Shown: positions 36,392-47,679, counted from the stretch's first letter. The stretch: DNA of 64,000 nucleotides from Demequina sp. NBRC 110051 (GCF_002090055.1 NZ_BBRH01000015.1:87548-151547); one strand, 5' to 3'. Notes: a model not told the origin generated them from the letters alone. Made by a program: numbers and translations.

Positions 36392-36634
36392 TTACTCGGC
36401 CGACGCCGACGGGGCGGTGCGGATGCCGAGCTCGCGCTCACGCAGGATCGTGTAGATGCGGGCGATGTCGCGCTTCACGGCCTTGAGGCGGCCGTGGTTC
36501 TCGAGCTGGCCAGTGGCCGACTGGAAGCGCAGGTTGAACAGCTCTTCCTTGGCCTTACGCAGCTCCTCCACGAGGCGCTCGTCCTCCATGGCGTCGAGCT
36601 CACCGGGCATCAGGCTCTTGGTGCCGATAGCCAT
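36392..36634 (-). CDS. rpmC: 50S ribosomal protein L29 (uL29)
   Basis: The 80-residue helical protein near the tunnel exit has [20 protein letters not shown] and [20 protein letters not shown]. The start shares one base with the rplP stop. Confidence 0.97.
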   Translation of the reverse strand: MAIGTKSLMPGELDAMEDERLVEELRKAKEELFNLRFQSATGQLENHGRLKAVKRDIARIYTILRERELGIRTAPSASAE

Positions 36635-37053
36635 CAGATGTCACCACCCTCACGGGTCACGAAACGGGTCTTCATGGGCAGCTTGTGCTGCGCACGGCGC
36701 ATGGCCTCGCGGGCCAGCTCCTCCGGCACGCCGGCGAGCTCGAACATCACGCGTCCGGGCTTCACGTTGGCCACCCACCACTCGGGCGAACCCTTACCGG
36801 AGCCCATGCGGACCTCGGCAGGCTTCTTGGTCAGCGGACGGTCGGGGTAGATGTTGATCCACACCTTTCCACCACGCTTGATGTGACGGGTCATGGCGAT
36901 ACGAGCCGCCTCGATCTGGCGGTTCGTGACATACGCGGGCTCGAGAGCCTGGATGCCGAAGTCGCCGAACGTCACCTGGGTACCGCCGGTCGCCATACCC
37001 GAACGCTTCGGGTGGTGCTGCTTGCGGTACTTCACACGACGGGGAATAAGCAT
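36634..37053 (-). CDS. rplP: 50S ribosomal protein L16 (uL16)
   Basis: uL16 organises the A-site side of the peptidyl-transferase centre. The 139-residue protein starts [20 protein letters not shown] and has [19 protein letters not shown] and [19 protein letters not shown]. It begins 5 bp after rpsC. Confidence 0.98.
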   Translation of the reverse strand: MLIPRRVKYRKQHHPKRSGMATGGTQVTFGDFGIQALEPAYVTNRQIEAARIAMTRHIKRGGKVWINIYPDRPLTKKPAEVRMGSGKGSPEWWVANVKPGRVMFELAGVPEELAREAMRRAQHKLPMKTRFVTREGGDI

Positions 37054-37058
37054 GCTGC

Positions 37059-37862
37059 TTAAGCCTCCTTCTTCGCCTCGGCCGGAGCCTCGGCTGCGGG
37101 AGCCTCGGACGAGCCGGAGGCGGACTGCTGCTGGCGCGGGCCACCGTCACGACGGGGGCCGCGGCCGTCACGGCGGCCACGCTGGGGACGGGGGGCCTTC
37201 GCCTGCTCGGCGGCCCACTCCTTCTCCGTCATGTCGCCCTTGTAGATCCACACCTTGACACCGATGATGCCGAAGGTGGTCTTGGCCTCGAAGAAGCCGT
37301 AGTCGATGTTCGCGCGGAGCGTGTGCAGGGGCACACGGCCCTCGCGGTAGAACTCCGAGCGCGACATTTCGGCGCCACCGAGACGGCCCGAGCACTGGAC
37401 ACGGATGCCCTTGGCACCGGCGCGCAGCGCGGACTGGATGCCCTTGCGCATGGCGCGACGGAACGCGACACGCGACGCGAGCTGCTCGGCAATGCCCTGG
37501 GCGACGAGCTGGGCGTCGACCTCGGCGTTCTTCACCTCGAGGATGTTGAGCTGGACCTGCTTGCCGGTCAGCTTCTCGAGGTTGGAGCGCAGCTTGTCGG
37601 CCTCCGCACCGCGACGGCCGATGACGATGCCCGGACGGGCGGTGTGCAGGTCGACACGGACACGCTCACGCGTGCGCTCGATCTCGACCTTGGACACGCC
37701 GGCGCGCTCGAGGCCCTGCGACATGAGCTTGCGGATCTTGACGTCCTCGTCCACGTAGTCGCGGTAGCGCTCGCCCTTCTTGGTCGAGTCCGCGAACCAG
37801 CGCGAGCGGTGGTCGGTGGTGATCCCCAGGCGGTAGCCGTGCGGGTTGATCTTCTGACCCAT
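37059..37862 (-). CDS. rpsC: 30S ribosomal protein S3 (uS3) with disordered tail
   Basis: uS3 forms part of the mRNA entry tunnel helicase. The 267-residue protein has a KH domain ([20 protein letters not shown]) and the [14 protein letters not shown] region. The last 45 residues are a low-complexity Gly/Arg then Ala/Glu tail, common in actinobacteria. Start shares one base with the rplV stop. Confidence 0.98.
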   Translation of the reverse strand: MGQKINPHGYRLGITTDHRSRWFADSTKKGERYRDYVDEDVKIRKLMSQGLERAGVSKVEIERTRERVRVDLHTARPGIVIGRRGAEADKLRSNLEKLTGKQVQLNILEVKNAEVDAQLVAQGIAEQLASRVAFRRAMRKGIQSALRAGAKGIRVQCSGRLGGAEMSRSEFYREGRVPLHTLRANIDYGFFEAKTTFGIIGVKVWIYKGDMTEKEWAAEQAKAPRPQRGRRDGRGPRRDGGPRQQQSASGSSEAPAAEAPAEAKKEA

Positions 37863-38233
37863 TACTTGGCCCCTTCCTTGACGGCGGCGGGCTGAGCGAC
37901 GACCACGGTGATGTGGCTCGTGCGCTTCAGGATCCGGTTGGCACGACCCTGAGCGCGCGGCTGAATGCGCTTCATGGTCGGACCCTCGTCCACCGTGATC
38001 GACTGGATAACGAGCTCACGCTCGTCGAAACGCTCACCAGCGGCTTCGGCCTTGACCCGCGCATTGGCGATCGCCGAAGCGATGAGCTTGCGCACATCCT
38101 CGGCGACGGCCTGGGGCTGGAACTTCAGCGAGGCGATGGCCTCGACTGCGTTCATCCCGCGGACCAGGTTCACGACGCGGCGAGCCTTCTGGGCGGTCAC
38201 GCGAACGTATCGCGTCTGCGCCTTGGCTTCCAT
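37862..38233 (-). CDS. rplV: 50S ribosomal protein L22 (uL22)
   Basis: uL22 lines the peptide exit tunnel. The 123-residue protein starts [20 protein letters not shown] and has the tunnel loop around [20 protein letters not shown] with no unusual insertion. It lies 31 bp after rpsS. Confidence 0.98.
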   Translation of the reverse strand: MEAKAQTRYVRVTAQKARRVVNLVRGMNAVEAIASLKFQPQAVAEDVRKLIASAIANARVKAEAAGERFDERELVIQSITVDEGPTMKRIQPRAQGRANRILKRTSHITVVVAQPAAVKEGAK

Positions 38234-38264
38234 CAGTAACTCCTCTTACCTACGCTCGGGCGCC

Positions 38265-38543
38265 TTAGCGGCGGCCCTTGCGGTCGTCCTTCACGTGGCC
38301 CTTGAACGTGCGGGTCGGGGCGAACTCGCCCAGCTTGTGACCGACCATCGACTCGGTGACGAACACCGGGACGTGCTTGCGGCCGTCGTGCACGGCAAAG
38401 GTGTGACCCAGGAAGTCCGGCGTGATAACGCTACGGCGCGACCAGGTCTTGATGACGTTCTTGGTACCCGCATCGTTCTGGGCGTCCACCTTCTTCTGCA
38501 GGTGGTCGTCGACGAAGGGGCCCTTCTTGAGACTGCGTGGCAT
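38265..38543 (-). CDS. rpsS: 30S ribosomal protein S19 (uS19)
   Basis: The 92-residue head protein starts [19 protein letters not shown] and has [20 protein letters not shown] and [16 protein letters not shown], all canonical. It lies 12 bp after rplB. Confidence 0.98.
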   Translation of the reverse strand: MPRSLKKGPFVDDHLQKKVDAQNDAGTKNVIKTWSRRSVITPDFLGHTFAVHDGRKHVPVFVTESMVGHKLGEFAPTRTFKGHVKDDRKGRR

Positions 38544-38555
38544 TCTTCAGGCTCC

Positions 38556-39392
<837 letters not shown>

Positions 39393-39411
39393 GGTTGCTT
39401 GAGTCCTTTAC

Positions 39412-39717
39412 CTAGCCCACGTGGCCCGAGAAGATGTCGAGCGCCTCGCCGCCACCGACGGTGACGATCGCGCGCTTGACGTCCTTACGCTTGCCCATCC
39501 CGAAGCGGGTGCGGCGCGTCTTGCCCTTGCGGTTGATGGTGTTCACCGAGAGAACCTTGACGTTGAAGATCTGCTCAACGGCGATCTTGATCTCGGTCTT
39601 GTTCGCCCGGGGGTCGACCTCGAAGGTGTACTTACCCTCGTCCATGAGCGAGTAGCTCTTCTCCGACACGATCGGACGGATGAGGATGTCGCGGGGGTTC
39701 TTGTTCAGGGTGCTCAC
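39412..39717 (-). CDS. rplW: 50S ribosomal protein L23 (uL23)
   Basis: uL23 is the docking site for trigger factor and SRP at the tunnel exit. The 101-residue protein has [20 protein letters not shown] and [19 protein letters not shown]. Its ATG overlaps the rplD stop by 4 bp. Confidence 0.98.
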   Translation of the reverse strand: MSTLNKNPRDILIRPIVSEKSYSLMDEGKYTFEVDPRANKTEIKIAVEQIFNVKVLSVNTINRKGKTRRTRFGMGKRKDVKRAIVTVGGGEALDIFSGHVG

Positions 39718-40403
39718 TTGGTCTCCTCCGCCTCGGACTCGGTGGCGACCGCAGTCGCCGACTTGCCCTTGGCCGGGCCGGCCAGGAACGCCTCGAGAGC
39801 GCCGGAGGTGAAGACGGTGTCGTCGTGCACCAGGACGTCGTAGGTGTTCAGCTGGTCGACCGGAATGACGTGGATCCAGGCCGCGTTGCGCAGCGACTTG
39901 AATGCGATCTCGTCCGAGCGCTCGAGCACGACCAGGGCGCTACGGCCGTTGGTGAGGTTCGAGACGGCCTCGAGGGCCTGCTTGGTCGAGGGGGTCTCGC
40001 CCGCGATGACGCCCTCGAGGACGTGAACGCGGCCGGCACGGGCCCGGTCGGAGAGGGCACCGCGCAGGGCGGCGGCCTTCATCTTCTTGGGGGTGCGCTG
40101 CGAGTAGTCGCGCGGCTGCGGGCCGTGCACCGTGCCACCACCAGCGAACTGGGGAGCGCGGATCGAGCCCTGACGGGCACGACCGGTGCCCTTCTGCTTG
40201 TAGGGCTTCTTGCCACCACCCGCGACTTCGCCGCGGGTCTTGGTGGCGTGGGTGCCCTGGCGGGCGGCGGCGCGCTGGGCGACGACGACCTGGTGGATCA
40301 GGGGGACGTTGGTGACGACGTCGAACACCTCGCCGGGCAGGTCGGCGGTGCCGGCCTTCTTGCCCGAGGCGTCGAGCACGTCGACAGTCAGCGTTTCAGC
40401 CAT
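39714..40403 (-). CDS. rplD: 50S ribosomal protein L4 (uL4)
   Basis: uL4 lines the exit tunnel and in enterobacteria regulates the S10 operon. The 229-residue protein has the tunnel loop [20 protein letters not shown] and [22 protein letters not shown] 40403 is preferred; an upstream GTG at 40415 lies within rplC. Confidence 0.97.
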   Translation of the reverse strand: MAETLTVDVLDASGKKAGTADLPGEVFDVVTNVPLIHQVVVAQRAAARQGTHATKTRGEVAGGGKKPYKQKGTGRARQGSIRAPQFAGGGTVHGPQPRDYSQRTPKKMKAAALRGALSDRARAGRVHVLEGVIAGETPSTKQALEAVSNLTNGRSALVVLERSDEIAFKSLRNAAWIHVIPVDQLNTYDVLVHDDTVFTSGALEAFLAGPAKGKSATAVATESEAEETK

Positions 40404-40407
40404 GGTG

Positions 40408-41070
40408 TCACGCACCCTTCACGGCGGAGCGGATGAGGACGACCCCGCCCTTGTTGCCGGGGACCGCGCCCTTGACGAGCAGCAGACCCTTCTCGGCGTC
40501 GACCGAGTGGACGGTGAGGTTCTGGACGGTCTTGCGGTCATTACCCATGCGACCGGCCATCTTGAGGCCACGGAAGACGCGCGACGGCGTCGAGGCGCCA
40601 CCGATCGAACCGGGCTTGCGGTGGTTGCGGTGCGCACCGTGGGAGGCGCCGACACCGGAGAATCCGTGGCGCTTCATGACACCGGCGGTGCCCTTTCCCT
40701 TGGTGGTGCCGGTGACGTCGACCTTCTGGCCTGCCTCGAACACCTCGGCGGTGAGCTCCTGGCCCAGCGAGTAGTCGGCGGCGTCAGCGGTCCGAACCTC
40801 GGCCACGTGGCGGCGCGGCGTGACGCCTGCAGCCTCGAAGTGGCCCTTCAGCGGGTTCGTGACGCGACGGGGGTCAACAGTGCCGAACGCGAGCTGGACG
40901 GCCTCGTAGCCATCGCGCTCTGCATTGCGCACCTGGGTCACGACGTTGGTGTCAACCTGAACGACGGTGACGGGAACAACCCGGCCCTCGTCGTCCCACA
41001 CCTGCGTCATGCCCAGCTTCGTACCCAGCAGCGCACGGGTGGTGCGCTGGGCATTGGAAGTCGTAGTCAT
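40408..41070 (-). CDS. rplC: 50S ribosomal protein L3 (uL3)
   Basis: uL3 reaches the peptidyl-transferase centre. The 220-residue protein has [20 protein letters not shown], the central [20 protein letters not shown] and [15 protein letters not shown]. It follows rpsJ by 26 bp, with rplD 4 bp behind it. Confidence 0.98.
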   Translation of the reverse strand: MTTTSNAQRTTRALLGTKLGMTQVWDDEGRVVPVTVVQVDTNVVTQVRNAERDGYEAVQLAFGTVDPRRVTNPLKGHFEAAGVTPRRHVAEVRTADAADYSLGQELTAEVFEAGQKVDVTGTTKGKGTAGVMKRHGFSGVGASHGAHRNHRKPGSIGGASTPSRVFRGLKMAGRMGNDRKTVQNLTVHSVDAEKGLLLVKGAVPGNKGGVVLIRSAVKGA

Positions 41071-41096
41071 GGTGCTTGTGTCCTTATTTCTCTGGA

Positions 41097-41405
41097 TTAG
41101 AGCTTGATCTCGATGTTGACGTCCGCGGGCAGGTCGAGACGCATGAGCGAGTCGACAGCCTTGGGCGTCGGGTCCACGATGTCGATGAGGCGCTTGTGGG
41201 TGCGCATCTCGAAGTGCTCGCGGGAGTCCTTGTACTTGTGCGGCGAACGGATCACACAGAACACGTTCTTCTCCGTCGGGAGCGGCACGGGGCCCACTAC
41301 CGACGCGCCGGCGCGCGTGACCGTCTCCACGATCTTGCGGGCCGAGGAGTCGATGACCTCGTGGTCATAGCTCTTCAGCCGAATGCGGATCTTCTGTCCC
41401 GCCAT
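41097..41405 (-). CDS. rpsJ: 30S ribosomal protein S10 (uS10)
   Basis: First gene of the S10 operon; uS10 is also the transcription antitermination factor NusE. The 102-residue protein starts [20 protein letters not shown] and contains [22 protein letters not shown] 41405 is the family start; the frame is open to 41447 without similarity. A promoter with a palindromic -35 lies 160-185 bp upstream, and a 26-bp leader block is shared with rpsL. Confidence 0.98.
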   Translation of the reverse strand: MAGQKIRIRLKSYDHEVIDSSARKIVETVTRAGASVVGPVPLPTEKNVFCVIRSPHKYKDSREHFEMRTHKRLIDIVDPTPKAVDSLMRLDLPADVNIEIKL

Positions 41406-41450
41406 GGCGTTGTCTGCCTTTTCTCTCGGACGACTTGGTCTCCCCAACCA

Positions 41451-41476
41451 CCGACCCCCGCGCTCGGGCGTGTCGC
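41451..41476 (-). promoter_or_regulatory. Leader block shared with rpsL (rpsJ copy)
   Basis: On the minus strand GCGACACGCCC, then GAGCGCGGGGGTCGG, lies 46-71 nt before the rpsJ ATG. The rpsL leader has the same 26 bp with a single mismatch at nearly the same distance from its start. It contains short self-complementary stretches (CGACAC.CCC with GGGGGTCG). Confidence 0.75.
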
Positions 41477-41561
41477 TTATCTTCGACAGACTCGTGCGCT
41501 CTCGATTTCTCGAAGGTCACATGGGTGAGGTGTGCGGCTGCCCGCAATAGGCAACCTGAAT

Positions 41562-41590
41562 ATTGTGCCAGATACGGGGGTCTCGTGCAA
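41562..41590 (-). promoter_or_regulatory. Promoter of the S10 operon
   Basis: TTGCAC (41585-41590) and CACAAT (41562-41567) on the minus strand are 17 bp apart. The predicted leader of rpsJ is about 150 nt. Confidence 0.72.
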
Positions 41591-41596
41591 CACGAG
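41582..41596. promoter_or_regulatory. Palindrome over the rpsJ -35 box
   Basis: CTCGTG CAA CACGAG is a perfect inverted repeat with a 3-bp centre, covering the -35 hexamer. Confidence 0.6.
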
Positions 41597-41682
41597 GGTC
41601 CCCGCTCCCGCGACCATCCAGGTTATCGTGGTATCTCGCATCCGTCACATCGTCCCGTTGGGGACGTGAGGAGGTCACTGAC

Positions 41683-42240
41683 GTGGCTGAGACCCCCGTC
41701 GCTGGGCCGCGTTCGGCGGCCTCCACGGCCGATGCCGTCCTCGCCTACCGCCGTCCGGTCGCCGTCGGCGTGGCGACGGTCGCCGTGCTGGGGCTGGTCA
41801 CCTGGAAGATTCCGGTGCTCGGTGTCGCACTCGCCGTCGGCGTCGCCGGCTTGTCGTGGCGACTACGAGGGTCCCGCCTGTCCCCGTGGCGTCCCATGGA
41901 GCCACCGCCGGTGCCGATCGACGTCTCGCCTGGCCAGACGTGGACGTTCGCCCGCAACCTGGTGTGGCGCTGGGACGATGCGTGCGTCAATGCCGGGCTC
42001 GGTGAGTTTGTCGACGACCATTACACCTACGCGGGTCTCACGCTCGTGGGGCTGACCGAGTCTGCCGGCACCGTCGTCGCCCACGCCCTCCTCGCCCCCG
42101 GACAGACGGCGGCCACGCTTCAGGCCGCCCAGGGTAGGCTCGCCGCCGGGCTTGAGGTGGCACGCGCCACCGCCACCGTCACGGGCGACGATGTCGCGAT
42201 CGCGGTCGTGCCGGTCGAGGCAGCCGGCGAATGGACGTGA
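41683..42240 (+). CDS. Small predicted membrane protein of unknown function
   Basis: I do not recognise it. The 185-residue protein has an Ala-rich cytoplasmic start, two hydrophobic segments (about residues 24-57, VAVGVATVAVLGLVTW and VLGVALAVGVAGLSW), a basic stretch (RLRGSRLSPWRP) and a soluble C-terminal domain of about 110 residues with GQTAATLQAAQGRLAAGLEV. That last region faintly recalls FtsK/Tra-type translocases, but no ATPase motif is present. GTG 41683 has GAGGAGG 8 nt upstream, one of the few strong Shine-Dalgarno sequences outside the ribosomal genes. It is divergent from rpsJ and convergent with the sulfotransferase. Confidence 0.75.
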   Translation: MAETPVAGPRSAASTADAVLAYRRPVAVGVATVAVLGLVTWKIPVLGVALAVGVAGLSWRLRGSRLSPWRPMEPPPVPIDVSPGQTWTFARNLVWRWDDACVNAGLGEFVDDHYTYAGLTLVGLTESAGTVVAHALLAPGQTAATLQAAQGRLAAGLEVARATATVTGDDVAIAVVPVEAAGEWT

Positions 42241-42241
42241 C

Positions 42242-43186
42242 TCAGGCGGCCTGAGAATCCCACCAGGCGCGCAGCGCCGCAGCGTCGACAGCGCCGTCGT
42301 CGCCAAACGGGTCGCGCAGCCCGAACGCCTCCAGCACCGCGGTGGCCTTCGTCCGTGTGTCGGCGTCGATACGGTCGACCCATGCCCGTCGGTTGCCGCC
42401 CGCGTGGGCATTCGCTCCCTTGGAGTGGGTCATCCGTGAGGGACGGGACAGGTCAGCCAGGGCACCGGGGTCGATGCCCATGGCGACGGCGCCGGCGTGG
42501 AGCTCGGACGGATCCTCGACCGCCACGTCGTAGCTGATCAGGGTGGAGCGAGCGCCGCCGTACGTGCGCGCGGCCACGACGTTCTCCACCGCCCAGCGTC
42601 CCACCAAGGCGCTGACCTGATCGGCGGTGTCCAGGTCCCGCACGGGCAAGTCGCCCAGGAGCCCGTCCACCAAGGCATCCTGGCTCAGCATGTAAGCGAA
42701 GCGTTCGGGCGACCAGCCGAGCACACTCTGTGAACTCAGCGACGCCAACGGGTGACGCATGACGTGGAGCACCGTCAGTTCGGGATAACGCCGGGCAATC
42801 CAGCCCGCCCAGGTCGTGCCCCTGATCTCCTTGACCAGCCTGCCCCGCATCGGGACGAACGGATTGAGGGTGGCCTCCTGATCCGTCCACGGGTAGCGGT
42901 ACTTGCCCGTCAAGACCTCATGAACACCCCGCTCTCCCGGCAGGTGGGGTGCGTCGACCGGAACGTACCGGCCCGGTCTGAGGCCCTCGAAGCGGGCGTC
43001 GAGATCGGGGCGGAACGGCTCGAAGATCGGGCGCAGGCGTCCCGCGCGTGCGTACGCCTCGAGCAACCACGTGGTACCCGAGCGTCCCGACCCCGTCAAC
43101 AAGTGAGCGTGCGCCACGTCGGCGTACGGATCCCACACGGCGAGGGAACGGCCGATGCGCTCGACGGAACTCGGGATACCTTTCAC
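42242..43186 (-). CDS. Sulfotransferase-family protein
   Basis: The 314-residue protein has the PAPS-binding 5'-phosphosulfate loop LLTGSGRSGTTWLLEAY (residues 29-45) and the 3'-phosphate motif VLHVMRHPLASLSSQS (R143, S151), the two halves of the sulfotransferase fold. Such enzymes move sulfate from PAPS to a sugar, lipid or small molecule; the acceptor is not predictable. GTG 43186 lies 6 nt after TAGCGT (43193-43198), so it is probably leaderless. It sits alone between the S10 and str operons, with no sulfate-activation gene nearby. Confidence 0.85.
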   Translation of the reverse strand: MKGIPSSVERIGRSLAVWDPYADVAHAHLLTGSGRSGTTWLLEAYARAGRLRPIFEPFRPDLDARFEGLRPGRYVPVDAPHLPGERGVHEVLTGKYRYPWTDQEATLNPFVPMRGRLVKEIRGTTWAGWIARRYPELTVLHVMRHPLASLSSQSVLGWSPERFAYMLSQDALVDGLLGDLPVRDLDTADQVSALVGRWAVENVVAARTYGGARSTLISYDVAVEDPSELHAGAVAMGIDPGALADLSRPSRMTHSKGANAHAGGNRRAWVDRIDADTRTKATAVLEAFGLRDPFGDDGAVDAAALRAWWDSQAA

Positions 43187-43192
43187 CCGGTC

Positions 43193-43198
43193 ACGCTA
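43193..43198 (-). promoter_or_regulatory. -10 box of leaderless sulfotransferase gene
   Basis: TAGCGT on the minus strand ends 6 nt before GTG 43186. Confidence 0.5.
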
Positions 43199-43225
43199 GC
43201 ACCGGAGGCTTGAGCGCCAAGCCAG

Positions 43226-43242
43226 CCACGGCATCGGCCGTG
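43226..43242 (-). repeat. Dispersed element, 15/17 copy after the tuf terminator
   Basis: CCACGGCATCGGCCGTGG (43226-43243) is a variant in which the ends become self-complementary (CCACGG/CCGTGG). The same variant recurs at 55749. Confidence 0.65.
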
Positions 43243-43254
43243 GGGAATGCAAAA

Positions 43255-43284
43255 GCGGGGGCCCGGCCGAAGCCGAGCCCCCGC
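43255..43284 (-). terminator. Intrinsic terminator of tuf
   Basis: GCGGGGGC and GCCCCCGC form the outer stem with an inner CGGC/GCCG pair. On the minus strand it is followed directly by TTTTGC. Confidence 0.9.
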
Positions 43285-43304
43285 AGTCGCGAAGGAAAAG
43301 ATCC

Positions 43305-44495
43305 TTACTTGACGATCTTGGTGACGGTGCCTGAACCGACGGTGCGGCCACCCTCACGAATCGCGAAGCCCTGACCCTCTTCGAGGGCGATGGGCTGGAT
43401 GAGCTCAACCGACATGTCGGTGGTGTCACCGGGCATGACCATCTCGGTGCCCTCGGGCAGCGTGATGACGCCGGTCACGTCAGTGGTGCGGATGTAGAAC
43501 TGCGGACGGTAGTTCGTGTAGAACGGGTTGTGGCGGCCACCCTCGTCCTTGTTCAGGATGTAGCAGCGACCCTCGAACTGGGTGTGCGGCGTGGTGGTGC
43601 CGGGCTGGACGATGACCTGTCCACGCTCGACGTCCTCACGCTTGGTGCCGCGAAGCAGCAGACCGCAGTTCTCGCCGGCCCAGGCCTCGTCCATCTGCTT
43701 GTGGAACATCTCGATACCGGTGACCGTGGTCTTCTGGGGCTCACGGATACCGAGGATCTCGACCTCGGAGTTGATCGCGAGCTTGCCGCGCTCGACCTTA
43801 CCGGTGACGACGGTGCCACGACCGGTGATGGTGAAGACGTCCTCGATCGGCATGAGGAAGGGCTTGTCCATGTCACGCTCGGGGGTGGGGACGTTCTCGT
43901 CCACCGCGTCCATGAGTGCCTCGACCTTGGCAACCCACTCGGGGTCGCCCTCGAGGGCCTTCAGCGCCGAGACCTGGATGACGGGAGCGTTGTCGCCGTC
44001 GAAGCCCTGCGAGGACAGGAGGTCACGGACCTCGACCTCGACGAGCTCGAGGATCTCCTCATCGTCGACCATGTCGGACTTGTTCAGCGCGACCAGCAGG
44101 TAGGGAACGCCGACCTGCTTGGCGAGCAGCACGTGCTCACGCGTCTGGGCCATCGGACCGTCGGTGGCGGCGACCACGAGGATCGCGCCGTCCATCTGAG
44201 CCGCACCGGTGATCATGTTCTTGATGTAGTCGGCGTGACCCGGAGCGTCGACGTGCGCGTAGTGGCGCTTCTCGGTCTCGTACTCGATGTGCGCGATGTT
44301 GATCGTGATACCGCGCTCGCGCTCCTCGGGGGCCTTGTCGATGTCCTCGAAAGGCGTGAAGGGGTTGAGGTCGGGGTACTTGTCGTGCAGCACCTTCGAG
44401 ATGGCAGCGGTCAGCGTCGTCTTACCGTGGTCAACGTGACCAATGGTGCCGATGTTGACGTGGTCCTTGGTCCGCTCGAACTTGGCCTTAGCCAT
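43305..44495 (-). CDS. tuf: Elongation factor Tu
   Basis: EF-Tu delivers aminoacyl-tRNA to the ribosome. The 396-residue GTPase has G1 GHVDHGKT, switch [15 protein letters not shown]3 DAPGHADY, G4 NKSD and the C-terminal [15 protein letters not shown]. It lies 118 bp after fusA and ends at a strong terminator. There is one copy in the window. Confidence 0.99.
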   Translation of the reverse strand: MAKAKFERTKDHVNIGTIGHVDHGKTTLTAAISKVLHDKYPDLNPFTPFEDIDKAPEERERGITINIAHIEYETEKRHYAHVDAPGHADYIKNMITGAAQMDGAILVVAATDGPMAQTREHVLLAKQVGVPYLLVALNKSDMVDDEEILELVEVEVRDLLSSQGFDGDNAPVIQVSALKALEGDPEWVAKVEALMDAVDENVPTPERDMDKPFLMPIEDVFTITGRGTVVTGKVERGKLAINSEVEILGIREPQKTTVTGIEMFHKQMDEAWAGENCGLLLRGTKREDVERGQVIVQPGTTTPHTQFEGRCYILNKDEGGRHNPFYTNYRPQFYIRTTDVTGVITLPEGTEMVMPGDTTDMSVELIQPIALEEGQGFAIREGGRTVGSGTVTKIVK

Positions 44496-44613
44496 GAGGT
44501 ATTCCTCCTGATTAGTGAGACTGAGGTAAAGATGCTAATCCCTGGCGGGGCTCGAAGCCATCCGGGGCAGATCCCTACTGGTCGTTATTGTTGCTGATTT
44601 TCAACCGGTGGGG

Positions 44614-46728
44614 TTACTCGCCCCGGGTCTTCGCGATGATCTCGTCGGCCACGGCCTTCGGGACCTCCGCGTAGCTGTCGAACACCATCGAGTAGACGGC
44701 GCGACCGGACGTCTTCGACCGCAGGTCGCCGACGTAACCGAACATCTCCGACAGCGGCACGAGCGCGTCGACCACCTTGACGCCGGACGCGTCCGACATC
44801 TGGCGGATCTGTCCGCGACGCGAGTTGATGTCACCAATGACGTCACCCATGTACTCCTCGGGAGTACGGACCTCAACGGCGAACATCGGCTCGAGCAGGA
44901 CGGGCTTCGCGAGGCGCGCGGCCTCCTTGAAGGCCATCGAGCCCGCGATCTTGAACGCCATCTCCGAGGAGTCGACGTCGTGGTAGGCACCGTCCAGCAG
45001 CGTGGCCTTGACGCCCACGACCGGGTAACCGGCCTGGATGCCCAGTTCCATCGCGGACTGGATACCAGCGTCGACCGACGGGATGTACTCGCGCGGCACG
45101 CGACCACCGGTCACGGCGTTGTCGAACTCGTACAGCACCTCGGCATCGGCCTCGAGCGGCTCCAGACGGATCTGGACCTTCGCGAACTGGCCGGAACCAC
45201 CGGTCTGCTTCTTGTGCGTGTAGTCGTACTTGTCGACCGTCTTGCGGATGGTCTCGCGGTAGGCCACCTGGGGCTTACCGACGTTGGCGTCGACCTTGAA
45301 CTCGCGACGCATGCGGTCCACAAGGATGTCGAGGTGCAGCTCGCCCATACCGCCGATGACGGTCTGGCCGGTCTCCTCGTCCAGGCGCACGCGGAAGGTG
45401 GGGTCCTCCTCGGCGAGCTTCTGGATGGCCGTCGACAGCTTCTCCTGGTCACCCTTGGTCTTGGGCTCGATGGCCACGTCGATCACGGGCTCGGGGAACG
45501 TCATCGACTCGAGGACAACCTGGTGGTCCGGGTTGCACAGCGTGTCACCCGTCGTGGTGTCCTTCAGACCGATCACGGCGTAGATGTGACCCGCCGAGAT
45601 GCTGTCAACAGGGTTCTCCTTGTTGGCGTGCATCTGGAAGAGCTTGCCGATGCGCTCCTTCTTGCCCTTGGTCGAGTTGATGACCTGGGCACCGGTCTCG
45701 AGGTGACCGGAGTAGACGCGCACATAGGTGAGACGGCCGAAGAAGGGGTGCGATACGACCTTGAACGCGAGGGCCGCGAACGGCTCGTTGGCGTCGGCGT
45801 GGCGCTCGATCTCGATGGACTCGTCCTTGGCGTCGACACCCTTGATGGCGGGCACGTCGGCCGGGCCGGGCAGGTAGTCGATGACCGCGTCGAGCATGGG
45901 CTGCACGCCACGGTTCTTGTACGCCGAGCCACACAGGACCGGGTACAGCTCCGAGGCGACCGTCATCTTGCGGATCGCGGCCTTGATCTCGGCGGTGGTG
46001 AGGTCCTCGCCACCCAGGTACTTCTCGAGGAGAGCCTCATCCGACTCCGCGACGGTCTCGAGGAGCTCGGCGCGGTACTGCTCGGCCTTGTCCTTGAGGT
46101 CCGCGGGGATCTCGGTGGTCTCGTAGGTCGCACCCATAGTCACGTCGCCCTTGGCGTCGCCGGGCCACACCTTGGCATTCATCTCGACGAGGTCGACGAT
46201 GCCGACGAAGTCGTTCTCCGAGCCAATGGGGAGCTGGATGACGAGCGGCTTGGCACCGAGGCGCTTCACGATCGTGTCGACCGTGAAGTAGAAGTCCGCG
46301 CCCAGCTTGTCCATCTTGTTGACGAAGCAGATGCGGGGGACGTCGTACTTGTCGGCCTGACGCCAGACGTTCTCCGACTGGGGCTCCACGCCCTCCTTCG
46401 CGTCGAAGACCGCGACCGCGCCGTCGAGGACGCGCAGCGAGCGCTCGACCTCGACGGTGAAGTCCACGTGACCGGGGGTGTCGATGATGTTGATCTGGTG
46501 CTTATCCCAGAAGCAGGTCACCGCGGCGGAGGTGATGGTGATGCCGCGCTCCTGCTCCTGCTCCATCCAGTCAGTCGTCGACGCACCTTCGTGGGTCTCA
46601 CCGATCTTGTGGTTCACACCCGTGTAGAACAGGATGCGCTCGGTGGTGGTGGTCTTGCCGGCGTCGATGTGCGCCATGATGCCGATGTTGCGGACCTTGG
46701 TGAGGTCCGTGAGCACGTCCTGTGCCAC
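44614..46728 (-). CDS. fusA: Elongation factor G
   Basis: EF-G drives translocation. The 704-residue GTPase has [13 protein letters not shown] (G1), [10 protein letters not shown] (switch I), DTPGHVDF (G3), [10 protein letters not shown] (G4) and domains II-V, ending [13 protein letters not shown]. It lies 41 bp after rpsG in the str operon. Confidence 0.99.
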   Translation of the reverse strand: MAQDVLTDLTKVRNIGIMAHIDAGKTTTTERILFYTGVNHKIGETHEGASTTDWMEQEQERGITITSAAVTCFWDKHQINIIDTPGHVDFTVEVERSLRVLDGAVAVFDAKEGVEPQSENVWRQADKYDVPRICFVNKMDKLGADFYFTVDTIVKRLGAKPLVIQLPIGSENDFVGIVDLVEMNAKVWPGDAKGDVTMGATYETTEIPADLKDKAEQYRAELLETVAESDEALLEKYLGGEDLTTAEIKAAIRKMTVASELYPVLCGSAYKNRGVQPMLDAVIDYLPGPADVPAIKGVDAKDESIEIERHADANEPFAALAFKVVSHPFFGRLTYVRVYSGHLETGAQVINSTKGKKERIGKLFQMHANKENPVDSISAGHIYAVIGLKDTTTGDTLCNPDHQVVLESMTFPEPVIDVAIEPKTKGDQEKLSTAIQKLAEEDPTFRVRLDEETGQTVIGGMGELHLDILVDRMRREFKVDANVGKPQVAYRETIRKTVDKYDYTHKKQTGGSGQFAKVQIRLEPLEADAEVLYEFDNAVTGGRVPREYIPSVDAGIQSAMELGIQAGYPVVGVKATLLDGAYHDVDSSEMAFKIAGSMAFKEAARLAKPVLLEPMFAVEVRTPEEYMGDVIGDINSRRGQIRQMSDASGVKVVDALVPLSEMFGYVGDLRSKTSGRAVYSMVFDSYAEVPKAVADEIIAKTRGE

Positions 46729-46769
46729 GAGTGGTTCTCCTTGGGTTGTCCGTCAGAACAGGGCAGCGA

Positions 46770-47240
46770 CTACCAGCGGTAGTGCGCGAACGCCTTGTTC
46801 GACTCGGCCATCTTGTGCATGTCCTCGCGACGCTTGACAGCGGCGCCGAGGCCGTTCGAGGCGTCGAGGATCTCGTTCATCAGACGCTCGGTCATGGTCT
46901 TCTCACGGCGAGCGCGCGAGAAGTCGACGAGCCAGCGCAGCGCGAGCGTGGTCGAGCGGGTCGGACGCACGTCGACCGGCACCTGGTAGGTCGCGCCACC
47001 GACGCGGCGGCTGCGGACCTCAAGGGCGGGACGGATGTTGTCGAGCGCACGCTTGAGCACGGTCACGGCGTCCTGGCCGGACTTCTCCGCGACACCCTCG
47101 AGGGCACCGTAGACGATCGCCTCAGCGGTCGACTTCTTGCCGTCGAGCAGCACCTTGTTGATGAGCTGCGTGACGATCGGGGCGCCGTGAACGGGGTCGT
47201 TGATGATGGGCCGCTTAGGGGCCGGTCCCTTGCGAGGCAT
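46770..47240 (-). CDS. rpsG: 30S ribosomal protein S7 (uS7)
   Basis: uS7 nucleates 30S head assembly. The 156-residue protein starts [20 protein letters not shown] and ends NKAFAHYRW. Its ATG shares one base with the rpsL TAA (TAATG). Confidence 0.98.
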   Translation of the reverse strand: MPRKGPAPKRPIINDPVHGAPIVTQLINKVLLDGKKSTAEAIVYGALEGVAEKSGQDAVTVLKRALDNIRPALEVRSRRVGGATYQVPVDVRPTRSTTLALRWLVDFSRARREKTMTERLMNEILDASNGLGAAVKRREDMHKMAESNKAFAHYRW

Positions 47241-47614
47241 TACTTCTTCTCCCTCTTCGCGCCGTAACGGCTGCGAGCCTGCTGGCGGCCCTTGACACCC
47301 TGGGTGTCGAGCGAGCCGCGGACGATCTTGTAGCGCACACCGGGGAGGTCCTTCACACGACCACCGCGGACGAGCACGATCGAGTGCTCCTGCAGGTTGT
47401 GGCCCTCACCGGGGATGTACGCGGTGACCTCGATGCCGCTGGACAGGCGCACACGGGCGACCTTGCGCAGTGCCGAGTTCGGCTTCTTCGGCGTGGTGGT
47501 GTACACGCGGGTGCACACTCCACGACGCTGGGGGCTGGACTTCAGGGCCGGCGTCTTGGTCTTGCTGGCCTTAGGGTGCCGGCCCTTTCGAACCAGCTGC
47601 TGAATCGTAGGCAC
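47240..47614 (-). CDS. rpsL: 30S ribosomal protein S12 (uS12)
   Basis: uS12 controls decoding accuracy. The 124-residue protein from GTG 47614 starts with [11 protein letters not shown]; the streptomycin-relevant lysines in [11 protein letters not shown] (residue 43) and GRVKDLPG (residue 88) are wild type. GGAGAAG precedes the GTG. It is the first gene of the str operon, with a clear promoter and a leader block shared with rpsJ. Confidence 0.98.
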   Translation of the reverse strand: MPTIQQLVRKGRHPKASKTKTPALKSSPQRRGVCTRVYTTTPKKPNSALRKVARVRLSSGIEVTAYIPGEGHNLQEHSIVLVRGGRVKDLPGVRYKIVRGSLDTQGVKGRQQARSRYGAKREKK

Positions 47615-47653
47615 TACTTCTCCGTTTGATCGGTGGACGAAACTCGTGGTGGT

Positions 47654-47679
47654 CCGACCCCCGCGCCCGGGCGTGTCGC
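47654..47679 (-). promoter_or_regulatory. Leader block shared with rpsJ (rpsL copy)
   Basis: On the minus strand GCGACACGCCC, then GGGCGCGGGGGTCGG, lies 40-65 nt before the rpsL GTG. It is identical to the rpsJ leader block at 41451 except for one base. Confidence 0.75.

Noticed and set aside
42242..43186. Sulfotransferase region as part of a prophage or genomic island
   Set aside because: No integrase, repeats or tRNA boundary is seen, and codon use looks like the neighbours.
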